The position numbers and the translations under genes were made by a program. This document shows positions 16,950 to 24,823 of a stretch of 43,271 bases of DNA, piece after piece. The notes under the pieces are model-generated. The model did not search any database and was not told the origin of the DNA. It saw only the letters and a program-made list of their open reading frames with translations. The stretch's first letter is position 1, and each line of letters opens with the position of its first letter. This stretch comes from Betaproteobacteria bacterium (lineage in GTDB: Bacteria; Pseudomonadota; Gammaproteobacteria; Burkholderiales; SG8-41): positions 1-43,271 of the forward strand of contig JAQGMI010000045.1 in NCBI GenBank assembly GCA_028292435.1, read 5' to 3'.

Positions 16950-16977
16950 CTGCCGCCCTACGGTTTAGCGGCGGCAG
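16950..16977. terminator. Hairpin in a convergent gap, possible two-way terminator
   Basis: CTGCCGCC (16950-16957) and GGCGGCAG (16970-16977) form a perfect 8-bp GC stem with a 12-base loop. It lies between the stop of the rightward small exported protein and the last codons of the leftward binding-protein gene, and partly overlaps those codons. No T-tract follows on either strand, so intrinsic termination is doubtful. Confidence 0.3.
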
Positions 16978-17698
16978 CGACGGTCAATCCGCGTATATTG
17001 TTTTTTTCGATCGCGCGCGCAACAAAGCCCGACGCTTTCATTTCCTCGATGAACGCCGCCAGGTAGCGCGCGCCGGCTTCATGGCCGCGCGGCGTGCCGG
17101 CCGCCTGCTGAACCGCGGTAAAACGTCCGGGCAAAATGCGTGAGCCTGGCATTTTTTCCTGATCGATTTCGAGCTGCGAACGCAGGCCCGCGAGCGCATC
17201 CATCTTCTCGTCGACAAAGAGCTTAAACGTTTCTTCCGCACCCGCCGTGCGGAACAGCTCTGCGTTCTTGAGCGTGCGCGTCAGATACAAATCATAGGCA
17301 GCCTTGCCGGTCACCGCAATGCGCACGCCGGCACGGTCCACTTCGTGTAGAGATTTGAGCGGCGAATTCGGCGGCACCAGGTAAGTCGCTTCGATCTCAA
17401 CGTACGCCGCGGTGAACGTAATCTCGTTCGCGCGCTTCGGTTCGATGGCGAGAAAGCCGAGCTGCCATTCTCCCTTGCTCGCCGATTCGGCGAGGCCGCC
17501 GGCCGATTCATAGTGAATGATCTTGACCGGCACGCCGAGGCGCTTGCCGAATTCGTGTGCAAGATCGAGCGCGACGCCGCTGGGTGCGCGCGTCACCGGA
17601 TCGCGCGCGGTCAGCAAAATATTGGCGAAATTGATGCCGACTTGCAAAGTGCCCGAAGGCGCGAGATCGGCGCGTGCCGCTGCGATGTTGTCGCTCAT
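16958..17698 (-). CDS. Amino-acid-type solute-binding domain protein (SBP_bac_3) without a signal peptide
   Basis: The 246-residue protein matches the polar amino-acid / transglycosylase-associated binding fold. It shows LQVGINFANILLT at the start of lobe 1, GVALDLAHEFGKRLGVPVKI, the LGFLAIEPKRANEITFTAAYVEIEA hinge region, and lobe 2 around GVRIAVTGKAAYDLYL. Secreted members carry a leader, but this one begins MSDNIAAARADLAPSGTL directly before the domain. An in-frame TGA lies 30 bases upstream of the ATG, so no leader has been missed. GGAG precedes the start. It follows the M32 carboxypeptidase gene by 70 bases on the same strand. A cytoplasmic ligand-binding or sensing role is possible, with ligand supply from peptide breakdown only a guess. 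Confidence 0.85.
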   Translation of the reverse strand: MSDNIAAARADLAPSGTLQVGINFANILLTARDPVTRAPSGVALDLAHEFGKRLGVPVKIIHYESAGGLAESASKGEWQLGFLAIEPKRANEITFTAAYVEIEATYLVPPNSPLKSLHEVDRAGVRIAVTGKAAYDLYLTRTLKNAELFRTAGAEETFKLFVDEKMDALAGLRSQLEIDQEKMPGSRILPGRFTAVQQAAGTPRGHEAGARYLAAFIEEMKASGFVARAIEKNNIRGLTVAAAAKP

Positions 17699-17768
17699 GA
17701 CCGTACTCCATCGATGGAAAGAGCGTCACTGTAACGCATCGCGCGAAACAACGTTGTTCGGTCTTGAA

Positions 17769-19262
17769 CTACGCAGCGAGATAGCGCGTCTCGAGATGCT
17801 CGCGGAAATAGCGCGGGTTGAGCGCTTCGCCGCTCGCGCACTTGACGAGTTCCGGCGTCTCCCACCGGCTCGCCTGCGACCAGATATTCGCATTCAACCA
17901 TGCAAACACGGGCGTGAGATCGCCCGCTGCAATCTTCGAATCGAGATCGGGCACGGCCCGCCGCATCGCCGCAAACCACTGCGCCGCATACATCGCGCCG
18001 AGCGTGTAGCTCGGGAAATAACCGAACGCGCCGTCGGGCCAGTGCACGTCCTGCAGGCAGCCGTCACGATAATTGCCGCGCGTGTCGATACCGAGCAGCG
18101 CCTGCATTTTTTCATCCCACAGCGCGGGAATATCATCGGCTTCGATTTCGCCTTCGATCAGCGCACGTTCTATTTCGTAGCGCAAGATCACGTGCGCCGG
18201 ATACGTTGCTTCGTCCGCGTCGACGCGAATCAAACCCGGCTTCACGCGTGTCAGCAGCAAATAAAGATTGTCGGCCGCGAACGCTGGCTGCGCGCCCAAC
18301 TGCGCGCTCAATAGAGGCGCCAACAAGCCGACGAACGCGCGGCTCCGCGCGAGCTGCATCTCGAACGACAGGCTTTGACTTTCGTGTATGCCGTAAGAGC
18401 GCGCGACGCCGAGCGGCTGTCCAAGCCATTCACGCGGCAGGTTCTGCTCGAAGCGCGCGTGCCCGGTCTCGTGAATCGTGCCCATGAGGCTTTGCGCAAA
18501 ATCATCTTCACGATACCGCGTCGTCAGCCTGACGTCTTCGGGCACGCCGCCGCTGAACGGGTGTGCGCTCTCGTCGAGCCGCCCGGCGGCAAAATCGAAA
18601 CCGAGCAGCGCCATCACGTCATGATTGAGCGCGCGCTGCGCTGCGACCGCGAACGGCGGCGCCGGCGCAATCACGGTTTCAGCGCGCTGCTTCGACTGCA
18701 CGCGCGCGACCAACCCGGGCAGCCACTGTTTGAGGTCCGCAAAAAGGCGATCCATATCGGCGGCGCGCACGCCGGGTTCGAAACGATCCATCAGCGCGTC
18801 GTATTTTGAAAGACCGCTTTCGGCGGCGAGCAGCCGCGCTTCTTCGCGCGACAGGCGAACGACTTCGCGGAAGTTGGCGAGAAATCCCTGCCAATCGTTG
18901 GCCGGACGCTGTGTGCGCCACGCGTGCTCACATTTGGCGCCGGCGAGGGACTTGGCTTCGACCAGCGATTCAGGCAACGCATTAGCGTCGCGCCAGTCGC
19001 GCCGCATCTCGCGCAGGTTCGCGTGCTCGAGCTCGGACAGCGGCTCCTGCTCGGCGGCGCGCAGGAGTTCGGCGAGGCGCGGCTCCGTGCGCGTGCGGTG
19101 GATCAACGTTTGCAGCTCGGCTTCGGCCGCCGCGCGCGCCGCATTGCCTTTGGGCGGCATCATCGCATTGCGATCCCAGCCGACGATTGCCGAGAGATGG
19201 TTAAACCGATAGATGCGCGCCCACACGCGGCACAGTTCACTGTAATTCGATGCTGTTGTCAT
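17769..19262 (-). CDS. Carboxypeptidase Taq-type metallopeptidase (family M32)
   Basis: This 497-residue cytoplasmic zinc enzyme removes C-terminal amino acids from peptides. All M32 landmarks are present: HPF (234-236), DVRLTTRY (243-250), the zinc motif HETGH (264-268), the third ligand region HES (293-295), IRVDADE, and the C-terminal QDVHWPDGAFGYFPSYTLG. Length is typical. The ATG at 19262 gives MTTASNYSEL, as in relatives; two ATGs about 35 bases upstream are in frame but would add a non-conserved extension. It is followed by the signal-less binding protein on the same strand, and diverges from nrdJ across 242 bases. Function is general peptide turnover; nothing indicates a special substrate. 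Confidence 0.96.
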   Translation of the reverse strand: MTTASNYSELCRVWARIYRFNHLSAIVGWDRNAMMPPKGNAARAAAEAELQTLIHRTRTEPRLAELLRAAEQEPLSELEHANLREMRRDWRDANALPESLVEAKSLAGAKCEHAWRTQRPANDWQGFLANFREVVRLSREEARLLAAESGLSKYDALMDRFEPGVRAADMDRLFADLKQWLPGLVARVQSKQRAETVIAPAPPFAVAAQRALNHDVMALLGFDFAAGRLDESAHPFSGGVPEDVRLTTRYREDDFAQSLMGTIHETGHARFEQNLPREWLGQPLGVARSYGIHESQSLSFEMQLARSRAFVGLLAPLLSAQLGAQPAFAADNLYLLLTRVKPGLIRVDADEATYPAHVILRYEIERALIEGEIEADDIPALWDEKMQALLGIDTRGNYRDGCLQDVHWPDGAFGYFPSYTLGAMYAAQWFAAMRRAVPDLDSKIAAGDLTPVFAWLNANIWSQASRWETPELVKCASGEALNPRYFREHLETRYLAA

Positions 19263-19504
19263 GATGAAGCTTGTCCGGTTCGGTAAATTTTGCATCATGG
19301 CGATTTCGCCAGTGCCGCGAAGGCGTTTCACGCGTGCTTCCGCATAACACTATCTATCTGCGTTGCGTCTGCAGTGCAAGTGATGGAAAGCAAAAAACAT
19401 GCGATTTCCGGCTGGTTGCACAATCGATCTTTATTCTATCGCCGCCTCAAAGGCGAGCCGCTAAAATGGACTGCTTCGAATATTGCCCGAACAAGGTCCT
19501 GCCA

Positions 19505-22348
19505 ATGAAACCCGACGACTCCGCGCTTTCGCTGCCGCAGCAGCAGGTCAGCGTCGATGTGCTGCTCGAAAAATATGCTAAAGGCGACGAACGAACCGCG
19601 GACGACGTAAGGCGTCGTGTTGCGCGTGCGCTCGCCGCAGTGGAAAAAGATTCCGCGCACTGGGAAAAAGAATTTTTTGAGGCGCTCGCCGGCGGCTTCA
19701 TTCCGGGCGGACGCGTCAATTCTGCGGCGGGTACCGACTTGCAGGCGACCCTCATCAACTGTTTCGTGCAGCCGGTCGGCGATTCCGTGTCTCAAATCGT
19801 TGACGGACGCCCGGGCATTTACGTGGCCCTCCAAGAAGCCGCTGAAACCATGCGGCGCGGCGGCGGCGTCGGCTATGATTTTTCGGCGATCCGGCCGAAA
19901 GGCGCGTTCGTGCGTGGCACGCATTCGAGCGCAAGCGGCCCGGTTTCCTATATGCGCGTGTTCGACCGCAGTTGCGAAACCGTCGAATCGGCAGGCTCGA
20001 GGCGCGGCGCGCAAATGGGCATCCTGCGCTGCGACCATCCTGATATCGAAACTTTCATTCATGCCAAGGACCACGGCGACCTTTCGAATTTCAACGTAAG
20101 CATTGCGGTCACCGATGCCTTCATGCGCGCCGTCGAGAGCGACGGCGATTGGGACCTCGTGCATAAAACCGCGCCCAGCGCCGAAGCGTCGCCGAGCGCG
20201 CGCCAGCGCGCAGATGGCGCCTGGATATATCGGACGGTGCGCGCACGCGACTTGTGGCAGCAAGTGATGCATTCGACGTACGATCACGCCGAACCCGGCA
20301 TCGTATTCGTCGACCGCATCAACGCCGACGATAATCTGTCCTACTGCGAGCAGCTCGAAGCAACCAACCCGTGCGGCGAACAGCCGTTGCCGGCTTACGG
20401 CTGCTGCTGCCTCGGCAGCATCAACCTGTCGATGTTCGTGACCGACGCATTCCGGCCGAAAGCACGTTTTGATTTCGCGGCGTTCGCGCGCGTCATCCAC
20501 CCGGCCGTGCGCATGTTGGACAACGTGCTCGACGTCACGGTATGGCCGCTGCCCCAACAACAGGTTGAAGCGCGCGCCAAGCGCCGCATCGGCCTGGGCT
20601 TCACCGGGCTCGGCGATACGCTGATCATGCTCGGGCTTAAGTACGACACGGACGAAGCGCGCCGCACGGGCGCCGAAATCGCCGAATTCATGCGCAATGA
20701 GTCGTACGCCGCTTCTGCCGCGCTCGCGCAGGAGAAAGGCGCGTTTCCCCTGTTTGACGCGAAACAGTTTCTCGCCGCGCCGCGCTTCGCCTCGCGCCTG
20801 CCTGCTGCGCTCAGCCAGACGATCGCCAAACACGGCGTGCGCAACAGCCATTTGCTGTCGATCGCGCCGACCGGCACGATTTCCCTCGCGTTTGCCGACA
20901 ATGCCTCCAACGGGATCGAGCCGCCGTACGCGTGGACTTACCAGCGCAAGAAACGCATGCCGGACGACACGCATCGCACCTACGACGTCGAAGACCATGC
21001 GTGGCGCTTGTATCGCCATGTCGACGGCGACATGACGAAACTGCCGCCGCATTTCATCACCGCACTCGACATCTCCGCGCTCGATCACATGCGCATGGTC
21101 GCGGCGATCGCGCCCTTCGTCGATTCGGCGATCAGCAAAACCGTCAACGTGCCCGAAGATTATCCGTACAAGGAATTCGAGGATCTTTACTTTCAGGCGT
21201 GGAAGTCGGGCCTCAAAGGCATCGCGACTTACCGTCCCAATGCCATATTGGGCAGCGTGCTGTCGGTGAATGCACCCGCGCCAACGCCCGAACCGAACGA
21301 TCTCGACACATCCGATACCGACCGCCGCATCCGCCTCGACGCCGCACCCGAGCCCGCGCTGTTGAGTCTGCGCTGGCCCGGGCGTCCCGTGTTGCCGGCC
21401 GGCAATGCGTCGTGGACGTACATGGTCGAGTCGCCGTTCGGCCGCTTCGCCATATTCGTCGGCCACGTCGAAAACGGCACGACCTATCCGTTCGAAGTCT
21501 GGATCAATGGCAACGAGCAGCCGCGCGGTCTCGGCGCGATCGCCAAAACGATGTCGATGGACATGCGGGCGCTTGACGCCAAATGGCTGCGCATGAAGCT
21601 CGACCTGCTCGCGAAGACAGGCGGCGACGCCTTCGACTGCGCGATGCCGCCGGACGGCAAACCGCTGCGCGTGCCAAGCATCGTCGCGGCGTTTGCCCGC
21701 ATCGTGCGATTTCGCGTCGACAAGCTCGGCGCCCTGGTCGAAGCCGCCGGCAAGTCCCCGGTACTCGATGCACTGTTCGCGAAGAAAGAACCGAAGACCG
21801 GCACCGACGGCACCATGTCGTGGACGGCCGACGTTTACAACCCGAGCTCCGAAGACGATTTCGTGCTCATGCTGAAAGAACTCGTGCTGCCCAACGGCCA
21901 GCGCCGACCGTACTCGATGTGGATGGCGGGCGCGTATCCGAAAGCACTCGATGGCCTGTGCAAATTGCTGTCGCTCGATATGCGCGTGATCGATCCCGCG
22001 TGGATCGGCATGAAACTGCGCAAACTATTGTCGTACGACGAGCCGCTCGGCGACTTTATGGCGCGCGTGCCCGGCGCCGAACGCCAGGAAAATTATCCGA
22101 GCTCCGTCGCTTACGTCGCGCGCTTGATAATTCACCGCTACGCGATGCTGGGCATCCTCGACGAACGCGGCTTCCCGGTCAGCGACATGGGCGTGCTCGA
22201 AACGCCTGACGACGACCACCGCTCGGCGGCATTCGAATATCGTCCGGTGCATGGCAAGCTGTGCAAGGAATGCGGCAATTCGGCGGTGATAAAAAAAGAC
22301 GGTTGCGAATTCTGCACGGCGTGCGGCGCAATTGGCGCGTGCGGCTAG
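19505..22348 (+). CDS. nrdJ: Adenosylcobalamin-dependent (class II) ribonucleotide reductase
   Basis: The 947-residue enzyme makes deoxyribonucleotides using a B12-generated thiyl radical, without oxygen or a second subunit. The N-terminal part (about 1-600) is the catalytic barrel. It holds redox cysteine C86 (LINCFVQP), active-site N288, C290 and E292 (NPCGEQPLP), the KRRIGLGFTGLGDTL stretch and the phosphate-binding APTGTIS. C-terminal to this lie two TSCPD-like modules encoded by about 21413-21620 and 21821-22037. They clearly repeat each other, with a shared pattern of P(F/Y)..W, S(M/L)DMR, D..W and MKL, but both lack the TSCPD tetrapeptide. The protein ends with a cysteine-rich tail (CKECG...CEFCTACG) suited to zinc binding or active-site re-reduction. 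ATG 19466, with AAAGGCGAG upstream, would add 13 residues. The aldo/keto reductase gene follows after 20 bases. Confidence 0.95.
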   Translation: MKPDDSALSLPQQQVSVDVLLEKYAKGDERTADDVRRRVARALAAVEKDSAHWEKEFFEALAGGFIPGGRVNSAAGTDLQATLINCFVQPVGDSVSQIVDGRPGIYVALQEAAETMRRGGGVGYDFSAIRPKGAFVRGTHSSASGPVSYMRVFDRSCETVESAGSRRGAQMGILRCDHPDIETFIHAKDHGDLSNFNVSIAVTDAFMRAVESDGDWDLVHKTAPSAEASPSARQRADGAWIYRTVRARDLWQQVMHSTYDHAEPGIVFVDRINADDNLSYCEQLEATNPCGEQPLPAYGCCCLGSINLSMFVTDAFRPKARFDFAAFARVIHPAVRMLDNVLDVTVWPLPQQQVEARAKRRIGLGFTGLGDTLIMLGLKYDTDEARRTGAEIAEFMRNESYAASAALAQEKGAFPLFDAKQFLAAPRFASRLPAALSQTIAKHGVRNSHLLSIAPTGTISLAFADNASNGIEPPYAWTYQRKKRMPDDTHRTYDVEDHAWRLYRHVDGDMTKLPPHFITALDISALDHMRMVAAIAPFVDSAISKTVNVPEDYPYKEFEDLYFQAWKSGLKGIATYRPNAILGSVLSVNAPAPTPEPNDLDTSDTDRRIRLDAAPEPALLSLRWPGRPVLPAGNASWTYMVESPFGRFAIFVGHVENGTTYPFEVWINGNEQPRGLGAIAKTMSMDMRALDAKWLRMKLDLLAKTGGDAFDCAMPPDGKPLRVPSIVAAFARIVRFRVDKLGALVEAAGKSPVLDALFAKKEPKTGTDGTMSWTADVYNPSSEDDFVLMLKELVLPNGQRRPYSMWMAGAYPKALDGLCKLLSLDMRVIDPAWIGMKLRKLLSYDEPLGDFMARVPGAERQENYPSSVAYVARLIIHRYAMLGILDERGFPVSDMGVLETPDDDHRSAAFEYRPVHGKLCKECGNSAVIKKDGCEFCTACGAIGACG

Positions 22349-22368
22349 CACGGCCGGATTAATTCATC

Positions 22369-23202
22369 GTGAAAACGGTTAGCCTGCCTGACGGCGAACG
22401 GGTGCCTGCCTACGGCCAGGGCACTTGGTACATCGGTGACAACCCTGCGACTCGCGCCGAAGAAATCGCGACGTTGAGACTGGGGCTCGACCTCGGCGCG
22501 ACGCTGATCGACACCGCCGAAATGTACGGCGACGGCCGCGCCGAGCAGCTCGTCGCCGAAGCGATCGCGGGCCGCCGCAATGAAGTTTTTCTCGTGAGCA
22601 AAGTCCTGCCCCACCACGCAACTCGCAGCGGCACAGCGAAGGCGTGCGAGCAAAGCTTAAAGCGTCTTAAAACCGACCGGCTTGATTTGTATCTGCTGCA
22701 CTGGCGCGGCGATGTGCCGTTCGCGGAAACGCTCGAGGCGCTGGATGCGCTTAAAAGCGCCGGCAAGATCCGCCACTTCGGCGTGAGCAATCTCGATCGC
22801 GCCGACACGCAGGAAATGTGGGCGCTCAAGGACGGCACTGCAATCGCCAGCAGCCAGTTGCTTTACAACCTCACGCGTCGCGGCATCGAATGGGATTTGC
22901 TGCCGTGGTTGCGGGAACGGCGTATTCCGCTGATGGCGTACTCGCCGCTCGAGCAGGCAGGTTTGATCGGCGATCCGCGGCTCGCAAAATTTGCGCGCGA
23001 ACACGGCATGACGCCGGCGCAGGCAGCACTGGCGTGGCTGCTTGCCCGCGACGACATCATCGTCATTCCGAAAACCGGCCGGCGCGAGCGCTTGCGTGAA
23101 AATCTCGGCGCGTTTGAACACTCGCTCAGCGCGGTGCGGCTGGCCGAACTCGATCGCCTGTTTCCGCCGCCGAAGGGCGCGAGCGCACTTGAAATGCTGT
23201 AG
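22369..23202 (+). CDS. Aldo/keto reductase
   Basis: The 277-residue NADPH-dependent oxidoreductase starts at a GTG 20 bases after nrdJ. The catalytic tetrad is D48 and Y53 (IDTAEMYGDG), K78 (LVSKVLP) and H111 (LLHWRG). Cofactor-binding residues follow in FGVSNLDRAD, YSPLEQAGL and VIPKTGRRERL. Length and barrel motifs fit the prokaryotic AKR5-like group (2,5-diketo-gluconate reductase and YeaE types). The substrate cannot be deduced. Downstream, 203 bases hold no gene or clear promoter. Its tight spacing with nrdJ suggests shared transcription rather than a functional link. Confidence 0.95.
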   Translation: MKTVSLPDGERVPAYGQGTWYIGDNPATRAEEIATLRLGLDLGATLIDTAEMYGDGRAEQLVAEAIAGRRNEVFLVSKVLPHHATRSGTAKACEQSLKRLKTDRLDLYLLHWRGDVPFAETLEALDALKSAGKIRHFGVSNLDRADTQEMWALKDGTAIASSQLLYNLTRRGIEWDLLPWLRERRIPLMAYSPLEQAGLIGDPRLAKFAREHGMTPAQAALAWLLARDDIIVIPKTGRRERLRENLGAFEHSLSAVRLAELDRLFPPPKGASALEML

Positions 23203-23405
23203 CAGCGGCATCGCGCCGGCGTCGAAGGTTCGGCGCACCTGTCGGGTTTTCCGTCAGCCGTGCGCGCGTTTTAAGTGCACCAACCAGAAAACCGACGCCA
23301 GATGGCGCTCCAGCCGCGCCGGCACCCCGATTTCCCATTGGCAAGGTAATTGCGAACGCTTGGCAGCTTTGTGCTTTATGCCCTGCCGTATTGCAAAGGG
23401 AAATC

Positions 23406-23633
23406 ATGCTCGAAGTTGATCTGGATGGTGCCGACGTCGTCGTCGAACGCGAGATTGCGGAAAACTGCTCGGTGTACGGTCACGTTGCTTCGGTCAAATT
23501 ACACCGCCAGCCGTCGCCGTTCGCCTTGATTGAAATGGCGCAGCGCGAGCAGACGTACGACGTTGCGGCCGAATATGGCGGTTCTGCGTTCGGCACGTCT
23601 GCACTTGTACATCTCATGCAAAAAAAAGTCTGA
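23406..23633 (+). CDS. Small hypothetical protein, 75 aa
   Basis: A good AAAGGGA ribosome site precedes the ATG at 23406, which opens a 75-residue frame. The N-terminal half is acidic and beta-prone (LEVDLDGADVVVEREI), the middle is mixed, and the end is basic (HLMQKKV). There is no signal peptide, membrane helix or cysteine pair, and I recognise no family. It stands alone between the aldo/keto reductase and a pilin-like gene. Codon use resembles the neighbours, which supports a real gene. Confidence 0.55.
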   Translation: MLEVDLDGADVVVEREIAENCSVYGHVASVKLHRQPSPFALIEMAQREQTYDVAAEYGGSAFGTSALVHLMQKKV

Positions 23634-23742
23634 CCGCGATCACAACCGCTCTGTGCCCGCAAGCGCGGTAGACGACTTCCTGCTATCGTTACAGCCTCGG
23701 CCACGCACGCGACACGTCGCAAATATGACGGCGCAATCAATA

Positions 23743-24237
23743 ATGCTGACTCGTCACACCGGCTTTACGCTGATCCAGATGATGGTGGTGATGGTGATCA
23801 TGGCCATACTCGCGTTGATGGCGGCACCGAGTTTTCAGGACCAGATCATCCGCGAGCAAATCAACAAAGCGCTACCGCTCGCCGACCTCGCCAAGACGCC
23901 GAACGCAGTTGCGTGGGCCACGCTGCAAATTTTTCCGCCGGACAATGCAGCGGCCGGATTGCCGGCCGCCGACAAAATCGTCAGCGATGCCGTAAGCGCA
24001 GTTACGGTGCAGGACGGTGCGATTCATCTGACATTCGGCAATCGCGCAAACGGCGTCATCAACGGCAAAATGCTGACGTTGCGCGCGGCAGTGGTTGAAG
24101 ACACCCCCGTCGTGCCTGTCACGTGGGTCTGCGGTTACGCGGAGGCGCCGGACAAGATGACGCTGCATGGCGCTAACCAGACCAATATTCCCGCGTCGTT
24201 CCTGCCTTTCGCGTGCCGTTCACGCGCAAAAAAATAA
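23743..24237 (+). CDS. Type IV pilin-like protein with glutamine in place of Glu5
   Basis: The 164-residue product has a prepilin leader, MLTRHTG, followed by the hydrophobic spine FTLIQMMVVMVIMAILALM, the signature processed by prepilin peptidase PilD. Mature residue 5 is Gln where almost all pilins and pseudopilins have the Glu needed for assembly register and N-methylation. The C-terminal domain ends with two cysteines (VTWVCGYAEAP and LPFACRS) spaced like the disulfide D-region of PilA. An ATG at 23725 would lengthen the leader to 13 residues; neither start has a clear ribosome site. No other pilus gene is nearby. It may be a minor or regulatory pilin. The Gln5 could reduce its own polymerisation. 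Confidence 0.85.
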   Translation: MLTRHTGFTLIQMMVVMVIMAILALMAAPSFQDQIIREQINKALPLADLAKTPNAVAWATLQIFPPDNAAAGLPAADKIVSDAVSAVTVQDGAIHLTFGNRANGVINGKMLTLRAAVVEDTPVVPVTWVCGYAEAPDKMTLHGANQTNIPASFLPFACRSRAKK

Positions 24238-24308
24238 CCACAGGCGCCGTACGCTTGCTGTGATGCCGGTTGTCACAGCCCATCGGCAAACTCTGTGAAA
24301 ATGCCGCG

Positions 24309-24641
24309 ATGTTCAACCTCGAAGTCCTAAGCCTGATCGCGCTTGCGGCGTTGATATGGTTATGGCTTGACAGCCTGAAGGCGCGCGAAGTGGCGGTCCA
24401 GGCGGCCCGCGCGGCGTGCACCGCGGAAGCGCTGCTGTTGCTCGACGACACGGTGGCAATCACGAACCTCGCCTTGAGACGCGACGACGAGGGCCAGGTG
24501 AAGCTTCAACGCGCTTACGATTTTGAATTCAGCGACACCGGCAACAACCGTCTCAAAGGAAGCGTCGTTCTGCTTGGCCATCGCGTCACGCTGTTGAATG
24601 TCGGATTGCGCATGCCGCCGACGGTGCCGACCTTGCACTGA
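24309..24641 (+). CDS. DUF3301-family membrane-anchored protein
   Basis: The 110-residue protein starts with one N-terminal membrane helix (VLSLIALAALIWLWLDSLKARE) followed by a soluble domain. The pattern LKAREVAVQAAR, then CTAEALLLLDDTVAITNLALRRDDEGQ and LQRAYDFEFSDTGNNR is that of the DUF3301 family, widespread in beta- and gammaproteobacteria and of unknown function. The upstream in-frame GTG is less likely because the helix would then be preceded by an unconserved extension. It sits between the pilin-like gene and a histidine kinase that has its own promoter. Confidence 0.88.
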   Translation: MFNLEVLSLIALAALIWLWLDSLKAREVAVQAARAACTAEALLLLDDTVAITNLALRRDDEGQVKLQRAYDFEFSDTGNNRLKGSVVLLGHRVTLLNVGLRMPPTVPTLH

Positions 24642-24708
24642 TTTTCTCCGCGCAACTCGCTGGTTTTGACTTCGGACAAGCAAACAATTCGCGCCACGTT
24701 GCGGCCGT

Positions 24709-24718
24709 CCCGTACGGG
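24709..24718. promoter_or_regulatory. Perfect 10-bp palindrome CCCGTACGGG upstream of the kinase promoter
   Basis: CCCGTACGGG is its own reverse complement and lies about 85-90 bases before the predicted transcription start of the histidine kinase gene. The same GTACGGG/CCCGTAC halves recur in the dyad just after the response regulator gene. This suggests a binding site for that regulator or another dimeric factor; the factor itself is inferred. Confidence 0.4.
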
Positions 24719-24769
24719 ATTGCCCTCATTTTCCAATTTGCGAAGCGCAGGCGCGTTCGTGCAGCGTCT

Positions 24770-24797
24770 TTGAAACCGCCTTTTCGCGGTCTATACT
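24770..24797 (+). promoter_or_regulatory. Sigma70-type promoter of the two-component operon
   Basis: TTGAAA (24770-24775, five of six matches to the -35 consensus) and TATACT (24792-24797, five of six to the -10 consensus) are separated by 16 bases. The predicted start lies about 20 bases before the kinase ATG. This also argues against the longer in-frame TTG start that coincides with the -35. Confidence 0.6.
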
Positions 24798-24823
24798 TTC
24801 CCCACATCACGACGGAAAAGTTC

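Noticed and set aside
19347..19362. ACACTATCTATCTGCG upstream of nrdJ as an NrdR box
   Set aside because: The left half fits the ACACWATATATWGTGT consensus but the right half does not, and no second box lies three helical turns away. It is also about 150 bases from the start.
19263..19504. Cobalamin riboswitch ahead of the B12-dependent nrdJ
   Set aside because: I looked for a B12-box-like stretch and a long structured leader and saw neither; only 242 bases are available and no matching core is visible.
19436..21466. 676-aa reverse frame within nrdJ
   Set aside because: It is antisense to the catalytic domain of NrdJ and shows no recognisable domain or ribosome site.
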